From NCBI GenBank assembly GCA_002480565.1, contig DLCK01000019.1:1-64000 (forward strand): DNA of 64,000 bases, given 5' to 3'. The DNA comes from Phycisphaerales bacterium UBA7800. GTDB lineage: Bacteria > Planctomycetota > Phycisphaerae > Phycisphaerales > Phycisphaeraceae. Made by a program: the position numbers and the translations under genes. A model generated the notes under the pieces. It had not been told where the DNA came from. It did no database searches and worked only from the letters and a program-made list of their open reading frames with translations. Below, piece after piece: positions 59,065 to 64,000 of the stretch (positions are counted from its first letter, which is position 1; every line of letters starts with the position of its first letter).

Positions 59065-60492
59065 TTATTTCTTCGCTCGACGGGGACGGTAAATTTCCGT
59101 TGCCACGCCGTGGTGGGCGTCGCCTGCGTGGGGCAGGGTTTCACTCATTGTTGGATGCGGGTGGATACATTCGGTCATGTCATGGACGACCGCGCCCATT
59201 TCGATGGCCAGGGTTGCTTCACCGATGAGTTCGCCAGCACCACTGCCGACGATCCCGACGCCCAGGACGCGGTCGGTGCCCGGTTCGATGATCATCTTGG
59301 TGAGTCCATCAGGGCGACCCATCGCTTGAGCGCGACCGGATGCTCCCCAGGGGTACACTGCGACTTCGACGTCAATGCCTTGTTCCTTGGCTTGACGTTC
59401 GGTGATACCAGCCCATGCCAATTCTGGATCGGTGAAGACGACTGCGGGAATCGCCATTGCGTCGAAGGTGGAGTTTTCACCCTTGATGACTTCGACAGCG
59501 ATTTTGCCTTCGTAGGAAGCCTTGTGAGCAAGCATCGGATTGCCGATGACATCGCCGATGGCATAGATCGCAGGATCAGCGGTTTTCTGTTGGTTGTCAG
59601 TTTGGATAAAGCCTTTGTCATCGACGATGACTTTGGTGTTTTCCAGGCCGATGCCCGCACTGTTGGGACGACGACCGATGCAAACCAGCACGCGGTCGTA
59701 TTCTTCGGTCGTGGACTGATCACCTTTTTCAAGTGTCGCCACGATCTTGTCACCTTTAACTTCAACGCCAGCGACTTTGGTACTCAGTTCGATGCCTTCA
59801 AAGAGCTTGTCCAGTCGCTTCTTGAGCGGTCGAGCCAAGTCTGCATCGGTGGTGGGCAGGAAGGTGTCCATCATTTCCACGACCTTGACCTTGGAGCCAA
59901 GAGCCGCGTAGACGGTGCCCATTTCCAGACCGATGTAGCCAGCACCGACAACCAGCAGGCTTTCGGGGATGTCTTCGAGTTCCAATGCACCTGTGGAGTC
60001 CATGATGCGGTCAGAACCAATGTTGAACATACCGGGCATGAAGGGCTCGGAGCCTGTAGCAATGATACAGGTATCAAAGCTGATGCATCCGGTGGAGGGA
60101 TGCGTTGCCGGATCACCGCCTTCAATACGCATGCGATTGGAGTCTTCAAAGACGCCACTCCCCACGACGATGCGGACATTGCGCTTTTTGGCCAGTGTCC
60201 CCAGACCGCCTGAGAGGCTGTCGATGATTTGTTGTTTGCGAGCCTTCATGGATTCGAGATTGATCTTGGGCTTGTCGAAGGTGACGCCCCAATCATTCAT
60301 TTCCACAGACTCGTTGATGACCTTAGCCACATGTAACAGGGCTTTGGACGGGATACAACCGCGTAACAGACAGGTGCCACCGAGCTTGCCGACCTTGTCG
60401 ACGATGGTGACTTCCATGCCCATATCCGCTGCAAAGAAGGCTGCCGCGTAACCACCAGGGCCGCCGCCTAAAACCAGAACTTGCGTATGCAT
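59065..60492 (-). CDS. lpdA: dihydrolipoamide dehydrogenase (E3)
   Basis: Reoxidises the lipoyl groups of the pyruvate dehydrogenase complex with FAD and NAD. The 475 residues begin MHTQVLVLGGGPGGYAA (FAD loop). The redox disulfide lies in GGTCLLRGCIPSKALLH, the NAD loop in VVGAGYIGLEMG, and YAIGDVIG is the second FAD motif. The C-terminal His-Glu pair is in CIHPHPTMSE. There is no N-terminal lipoyl domain. The ATG at 60492 is chosen; an upstream GTG at 60504 overlaps the GGAG that should be its ribosome site. It is the first gene of the pdh group. Confidence 0.96.
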   Translation of the reverse strand: MHTQVLVLGGGPGGYAAAFFAADMGMEVTIVDKVGKLGGTCLLRGCIPSKALLHVAKVINESVEMNDWGVTFDKPKINLESMKARKQQIIDSLSGGLGTLAKKRNVRIVVGSGVFEDSNRMRIEGGDPATHPSTGCISFDTCIIATGSEPFMPGMFNIGSDRIMDSTGALELEDIPESLLVVGAGYIGLEMGTVYAALGSKVKVVEMMDTFLPTTDADLARPLKKRLDKLFEGIELSTKVAGVEVKGDKIVATLEKGDQSTTEEYDRVLVCIGRRPNSAGIGLENTKVIVDDKGFIQTDNQQKTADPAIYAIGDVIGNPMLAHKASYEGKIAVEVIKGENSTFDAMAIPAVVFTDPELAWAGITERQAKEQGIDVEVAVYPWGASGRAQAMGRPDGLTKMIIEPGTDRVLGVGIVGSGAGELIGEATLAIEMGAVVHDMTECIHPHPTMSETLPHAGDAHHGVATEIYRPRRAKK

Positions 60493-60744
60493 GGTTCGGT
60501 TCACTCCATATAAGGTTCAAATTCACCGTCGATGCCTTTGAATCATTCCAATAAGGCATCAACAAGGCGATATCGTAGCATGTTCTTGGGCGATAGGTAA
60601 ATCTGCAATGCCATTGACAGAGTCCTAATGCCCGGTGATAGGGACTGGTCGGATAAAATCGTGTAAATTGAACAGCAAACGCACGATAAAACACTAAGCA
60701 GTCCGGTGTTTTGCGTCAAAATGCCGTCTTGGGGTCAGGGCTGG

Positions 60745-60996
60745 CTACTCACTTTTAGTGATGGTTTCAATGGTCAGCCGCCCACCTTCATTGCGAATAC
60801 CCAGATTCAGGGTATTGGGTAAATCGGGTGTTCGAATCGTCATATGGCTTGGAATCGACAGGCTCGGTGGCCGTGAATTGGAGGCAGCTTTTTCAAGACT
60901 CTTGCCGAATTTCATCAAGGCGTTACCCGCAATGAGCGTGCAGGCGATCAGGGTGATACCAATGATTAAACTCACACGTACGTTTGGCTGACTCAT
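60745..60996 (-). CDS. small signal-anchored protein, unknown
   Basis: An 83-residue protein with one hydrophobic segment near the N-terminus (VSLIIGITLIACTLIAGNA, about residues 7-25) and a polar C-terminal part containing a Ser/Pro-rich patch (NSRPPSLSIPSH) and a short beta-like end. No family is recognised. GGGGGA precedes the ATG at 60996. It starts 59 bases after the DUF3891 stop, so the two may share a transcript. Confidence 0.65.
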   Translation of the reverse strand: MSQPNVRVSLIIGITLIACTLIAGNALMKFGKSLEKAASNSRPPSLSIPSHMTIRTPDLPNTLNLGIRNEGGRLTIETITKSE

Positions 60997-61054
60997 TTTC
61001 AAATGTCCCCCATAGATTGATAGTAAGCAAAAACAAACCGGCTAAAACTGAACG

Positions 61055-61819
61055 TCATTCCGATCGAAGCTGAACATGGGTCACAATCGGATGAGCGTTG
61101 TTCAGTGCGTCCTGGAAGCTTTCCTCGTCTTCCCAACAGTTCTCAGAAAGCTGCATCCCTCTGATTGATAAAGGCAGGTTATCTTGGACTAGCGGCCAGG
61201 GGGTGATGCTAAAACACTGTTCATCGGACTTGCTCACATGCAGCATGGATCGGCCATCATCAAATTGCCAATCCGCCTGCCAGGGTAAACCGCCAACTAA
61301 CGTCAGGCTCAACCCATCCCAGAACGTGAACATTGATAGCAGCATTGCCAGGCAACCAGGTTCGACAATTCGCTGGTCTTCATCCCCGCGCTTTCGTGCA
61401 TCCTGAATCACACGGCTGGTCAATTCCGCCAACTCGTTGATGAATTCCTGATCGGCATCACCATGCTTGCCATAGCTGACATACAAATCCTTGGCATACA
61501 TCGTGGTCAGCAGTCCAGCCAACCAGTCGCGTCCCATCGCCAAGGCGATACTGCGACGCCAGATTTCACGGTGCTGATGCATCGGCATGAATTTGAAGTC
61601 GTTGGGCTTGCCATGCTCATCAAGTGTCGGATGCTGGTCATGACTATGCCACCCATCATCATGACTGAGTATCGCATCAATGAGCCGATCCCATAGCGAT
61701 TGAGCAATATGTTCAGGCTTTTTCCAGGCAGATGCGATCTGACATGCCATCTGCGCATGAGCCATCTGCGTGTAAAGAATCAAACCGTCATCGGAGTCGG
61801 ATGTGTTGAGTACGATCAT
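61055..61819 (-). CDS. DUF3891-family protein
   Basis: A soluble 254-residue protein, largely helical, of the DUF3891 type by overall pattern. It has an N-terminal HAQMACQIASAW and DAILSHDDGWHSHDQHPTLD, where clustered His and Asp look like a metal site, similar in feel to HD-type hydrolases. No function is established for the family. No ribosome site is clear before the ATG at 61819. Confidence 0.75.
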   Translation of the reverse strand: MIVLNTSDSDDGLILYTQMAHAQMACQIASAWKKPEHIAQSLWDRLIDAILSHDDGWHSHDQHPTLDEHGKPNDFKFMPMHQHREIWRRSIALAMGRDWLAGLLTTMYAKDLYVSYGKHGDADQEFINELAELTSRVIQDARKRGDEDQRIVEPGCLAMLLSMFTFWDGLSLTLVGGLPWQADWQFDDGRSMLHVSKSDEQCFSITPWPLVQDNLPLSIRGMQLSENCWEDEESFQDALNNAHPIVTHVQLRSE

Positions 61820-61948
61820 GCGTTTATCATAGCCGGGTATTACGATTAGGGTAATAGGTGATGGTCAAGAAAATGAGGGTTTATTTCTCTATCTGGCTTG
61901 GTCGTCTGGTTTAATGCCAGCAGCAGAACAGGTTCAATTCGCAAATGA

Positions 61949-62578
61949 CTATTTGAGTTCCACCGACCAATAAGCGTTATCCAAAAACGCCTGCCAACAT
62001 GCAAAACGATCTGTCGAAAGCTTGAGACTGATCGCTGGATTGCGCTTGGGCTTAAACGGCTTGCGGATGAGTTTCATGTGGGCCTGCTCAGGTGTCCGGC
62101 CACCTTTTTTGGCATTGCACTTGACGCAACTGCAGACCAGATTCGTCCAACTGCTCTGACCCCCTTGAGTCCGAGGTTTGACGTGATCCAAACTCAGTTC
62201 AGATGACGGGAAGGTCATGCCACAGTATTGGCAAAGACTTTTATCACGGGCATAAATATTGCGACGATTGAGTTTGATTTCCTGCTTGGGCAAACGGTCA
62301 TAACCAAAAAGACGAATGATCTTGGGGACCACCAACGGCATCCGCGGAGTCTGAATCCGCTGGTAGTGCTGGGATTCAAAATTATGCCAACTTTGAGATA
62401 ACTCCGCCCAGTCTTGAAAGTCGTAGCTGTAATAGCTGTCATCCTCAGTGTGAATCACTTCTGCGAGATTGCGAACCAAAAGTGAAAAGGCACGACGGGC
62501 GTCGGTGACACGGATTGCCATCCAAAGCTTGTTGAGCACCAAGACTGGTGCATTGAGATTCGAAACGACTGCACTCAT
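61949..62578 (-). CDS. HNH endonuclease
   Basis: A predicted nuclease of 209 residues. The HNH module sits at about residues 125-185: NIYARDKSLCQYCGMTFP, then LSLDHVKPRTQGGQ, WTNLVCSCVKCNAKKGGRTP. Two CxxC pairs bind structural zinc, and the His of LDHV with the Asn of WTNLV form the catalytic core. The N-terminal 115 residues are a conserved extension of this bacterial subgroup. AAAGGA precedes the ATG. It stands alone, upstream of a repeat and a tRNA on the other strand. Confidence 0.9.
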   Translation of the reverse strand: MSAVVSNLNAPVLVLNKLWMAIRVTDARRAFSLLVRNLAEVIHTEDDSYYSYDFQDWAELSQSWHNFESQHYQRIQTPRMPLVVPKIIRLFGYDRLPKQEIKLNRRNIYARDKSLCQYCGMTFPSSELSLDHVKPRTQGGQSSWTNLVCSCVKCNAKKGGRTPEQAHMKLIRKPFKPKRNPAISLKLSTDRFACWQAFLDNAYWSVELK

Positions 62579-62667
62579 GGACGAATCCTTTGGGTGTGCT
62601 TATCGGACTAGGATTGTAACGTGTGAATTGACAAGCTTCAAAGATGAGAAAGGGATGAGCTGGAAAA

Positions 62668-62778
62668 GGGACTGGCGACTAGCGACTTGGGACCAGGGTT
62701 AAGACAAGAAGCACACGATCAAAGACCTGAGTTTTAAATTGCCTTTTCCCTAGTCCCTAGTCGCTAGTTCCTGGTCCC
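62668..62778. repeat. GGGACTAGCGACT-type inverted repeat, copy B
   Basis: Left arm 62668-62698 (GGGACTGGCGACTAGCGACT, then TGGGACCAGGG) and right arm 62748-62778 (CCCTAGTCCCTAGTCGCTAG, then TTCCTGGTCCC) are near-perfect reverse complements. Copy A is at 39529-39656. Confidence 0.8.
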
Positions 62779-62804
62779 TATCAAAGCTTTTGCTTTGATC
62801 AAGG

Positions 62805-62832
62805 TTGAAATTTCTTTCGCAGGACTTATACT
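62805..62832 (+). promoter_or_regulatory. tRNA promoter
   Basis: -35 TTGAAA (62805-62810), a 16-base spacer and -10 TATACT (62827-62832). The tRNA begins 21 bases further on. A palindrome ATCAAAGC-TTTT-GCTTTGAT lies just upstream (62780-62799). Confidence 0.65.
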
Positions 62833-62853
62833 GTTTCGTCTTACCACAACAGC

Positions 62854-62936
62854 GGGAGTATGCCGGAGTGGTCAAACGGGGCAGACTGTAAATCTGCTGG
62901 CTTATGCCTTCATTGGTTCGAATCCAATTGCTCCCA
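62854..62936 (+). tRNA. tRNA-Tyr (GTA)
   Basis: A class II tRNA of 83 bases. The acceptor arms are GGGAGTA and TGCTCCC with discriminator A. The anticodon stem-loop is GCAGA-CTGTAAA-TCTGC, giving anticodon GTA. A long variable arm follows (TGGCTTATGCCTTC region), and the T arm is ATTGG-TTCGAAT-CCAAT. The 3' CCA is not encoded. Confidence 0.95.
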
Positions 62937-62942
62937 CTTTCA

Positions 62943-62976
62943 AACACCTGTGTTTAACGACACAGGTGTTTTTTTG
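62943..62976 (+). terminator. terminator of the tRNA-Tyr transcript
   Basis: AACACCTGTGT pairs with ACACAGGTGTT around six bases, followed by a T-run. Confidence 0.9.
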
Positions 62977-63012
62977 TGCGCAGGTGGGTTTGAGCTTGTG
63001 TAAAGTTTGAGC

Positions 63013-63120
63013 CCAAGCCGCCAGATGAGATCGTAGATCGAATCTGACGGGTCGGACCTCCATTGTGTGCAAGAAAACCCGTCAGATTCATTCCCGTGGG
63101 TCATTCATCTGGCGGCTTGG
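63013..63120. repeat. nested inverted-repeat element of 108 bases
   Basis: Outer arms CCAAGCCGCCAGATGA (63013-63028) and TCATCTGGCGGCTTGG (63105-63120) are perfect over 16 bases. Inner arms GAATCTGACGGGT (63040-63052) and ACCCGTCAGATTC (63077-63089) are perfect over 13. A GATC-GTA-GATC hairpin fills the left spacer. It lies between the tRNA-Tyr terminator and the end of the PHP gene. Confidence 0.7.
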
Positions 63121-63165
63121 ATGGTGAAATTCAGTTTGGTGAAAATAGCTGAATCAAGTGCAATC

Positions 63166-64000
63166 TCAACTCTTCCGTGCATCGCGTAACCGCTCATACA
63201 CCTCACGCGGCACCTGCTGTGAACCAAGCTGCACGGGTTTGCGGTCACCATGAAAATCACTGCCCCCGGAAGTCAGCAGCTTAAACTGCTTGGCTAACTT
63301 TTCGTACTGGGCAACCAGCGCTGGCGTGTGATCACTGTGACGGGTTTCAATGCCATCAAGTCCCATGTCAGTCAGACGCTTGATGGCATGTTCCAACTCC
63401 TCAGGGTCGGGCATCACCAGTTGAACCGGATGCGCCACGATGGCCAAGCCACCTGCATGATGGATCGCATCGATTGCTTCCTGGGGCTGTAAATAGTCAC
63501 GGCGGATAAAGGCAGGGGCACCAAATTTCAGATACTTGGTAAACGCATCGGAGACACTCTTGGCATAGCTCTTGGCAACAAGCACCTGAGCGATGTGAGG
63601 CCGACCAATGATCAAGGTTCCCTGACGGTTGGCTAATTCTTCGACTTCGTCATAGCTGATACGAACGCCCAGCTCTTGAAGTTTCTCGACCATCGCAGGA
63701 TTGCGACTGTTGCGCGCTTCACGCATCCGGTCAGAAATTTTGCCAAGCTCCGAATCGTCATGACGCACAAACAGACCCAGAATATGCAGCGTCCCGCGAC
63801 GTCGTTCCACGCCGTCGGTATCAATCCGTGGCCCGGGGTCGGCTGAGATTTCAATGCCCGGGACAAAGTCGATCCCGACTCCTTTGCATGCCGTTTCACA
63901 GGCTTGCAGACCATTGGTGCTGTCATGATCCGTCAGTGCCAAGGCAGACAAACCAATCTTGGCTGCCAATGCAGGCAGGTCTTCCGGTGGCACCGTTCCA
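63166..64000 (-). CDS. PHP-domain phosphoesterase, truncated by the window end
   Basis: A metal-dependent phosphoesterase of the PHP family (YciV/RNase AM-like by architecture), acting on nucleotides or RNA 5' ends. The frame runs off the right edge, so the first metal-binding motif is missing. What is visible starts near PPEDLPALAAKIGLSALALTDHDS, quoted as two parts: PPEDLPALAAKIGLS and ALALTDHDS, the second being the TDHD metal motif. Then come FVPGIEIS, AHPVQLV and SGGSDFHGDRKP, the last metal-binding motif. A GTG at 63993 is not the true start. The protein ends ERLRDARKS. Confidence 0.88.
   Translation of the reverse strand, partial: GTVPPEDLPALAAKIGLSALALTDHDSTNGLQACETACKGVGIDFVPGIEISADPGPRIDTDGVERRRGTLHILGLFVRHDDSELGKISDRMREARNSRNPAMVEKLQELGVRISYDEVEELANRQGTLIIGRPHIAQVLVAKSYAKSVSDAFTKYLKFGAPAFIRRDYLQPQEAIDAIHHAGGLAIVAHPVQLVMPDPEELEHAIKRLTDMGLDGIETRHSDHTPALVAQYEKLAKQFKLLTSGGSDFHGDRKPVQLGSQQVPREVYERLRDARKS

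Noticed and set aside
59044..60213. Long plus-strand open frame of 389 codons opposite lpd
   Set aside because: It is antisense to a fully supported lpdA gene, has no domain, and its composition reflects codon bias on the other strand. The 341-codon frame opposite aceE (57360-58385) and the 324-codon frame opposite lacZ were rejected for the same reason.
5821..60625. Shared 13-mer CATTGACAGAGTC at about 5824 and 60611
   Set aside because: Matches of this length between two places in a 64-kb window are expected by chance, and nothing around them is alike.
1..64000. CRISPR array, prophage or restriction system
   Set aside because: No regularly spaced direct repeats, cas genes, phage structural genes or restriction enzyme were seen; the methyltransferase at 10234 stands alone.

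Overview
The window looks like a chromosomal segment of a planctomycete, most probably of the class Phycisphaerae. Base composition is moderate. There is a typical planctomycete gene set of a cytochrome-c/DUF1549/DUF1553 protein, a DUF1501 protein, a WD40 protein and a pre-peptidase-domain protein. There is also an exosortase fused to an EpsI domain, a FlgM-like protein, and many short dispersed inverted repeats between genes. The assignment rests on gene families and context only; no rRNA is present.

Layout. 1-3.2 kb: two glycosyltransferases and a hexapeptide acetyltransferase (surface polysaccharide). 3.3-7.4 kb: a PhoR/PhoB-like pair followed by a phosphate-selective-type porin. 7.5-13.5 kb: housekeeping and single genes (adenylylsulfate kinase, a 45-residue basic protein, an SRAP protein, an orphan DNA methyltransferase, a FlgM-like anti-sigma factor, a CheY-like receiver, GpsA). 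13.8-26.4 kb: a polysaccharide-export and exosortase locus (Wza-like exporter, exosortase-EpsI fusion, 1488-residue TPR protein, Wzc/GumC-like protein with a degenerate Walker A, WecA-like transferase). 26.7-35.9 kb: sugar use (two LacI-family regulators, an MDR dehydrogenase, a sialate O-acetylesterase-like enzyme, a LacZ-type beta-galactosidase). 36.0-44.5 kb: a RidA-fold protein and the planctomycete DUF1549/DUF1501/WD40/PPC operon. 44.7-50.7 kb: signalling (receiver-kinase, receiver, CheA-like kinase, zinc ribbon, sigma factor with two membrane or exported partners). 50.8-54.4 kb: a Ski2-like helicase and a REP-associated transposase flanked by its repeats. 54.7-60.5 kb: the pyruvate dehydrogenase complex (lpd, aceE, aceF on the minus strand). 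60.7-64 kb: a DUF3891 protein, an HNH endonuclease, tRNA-Tyr and a PHP-domain protein cut by the window end.

How it fits together. The 13.8-26.4 kb genes can be read as one surface-assembly system: WecA-like priming on undecaprenyl phosphate, Wzc/GumC and Wza-like parts for polymerisation and export, and an exosortase for anchoring sorted proteins, with the TPR protein as scaffold. The glycosyltransferases at 1-3 kb may contribute to the same glycan. The three LacI-region enzymes suggest scavenging of galactosides and acetylated sugars.

The most distinctive non-coding content is at least four dispersed inverted-repeat families. One of them appears to have supplied the signal peptide of a WD40 protein. 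Two other structured elements and a candidate small RNA near 9.1 kb are not explained by any gene.
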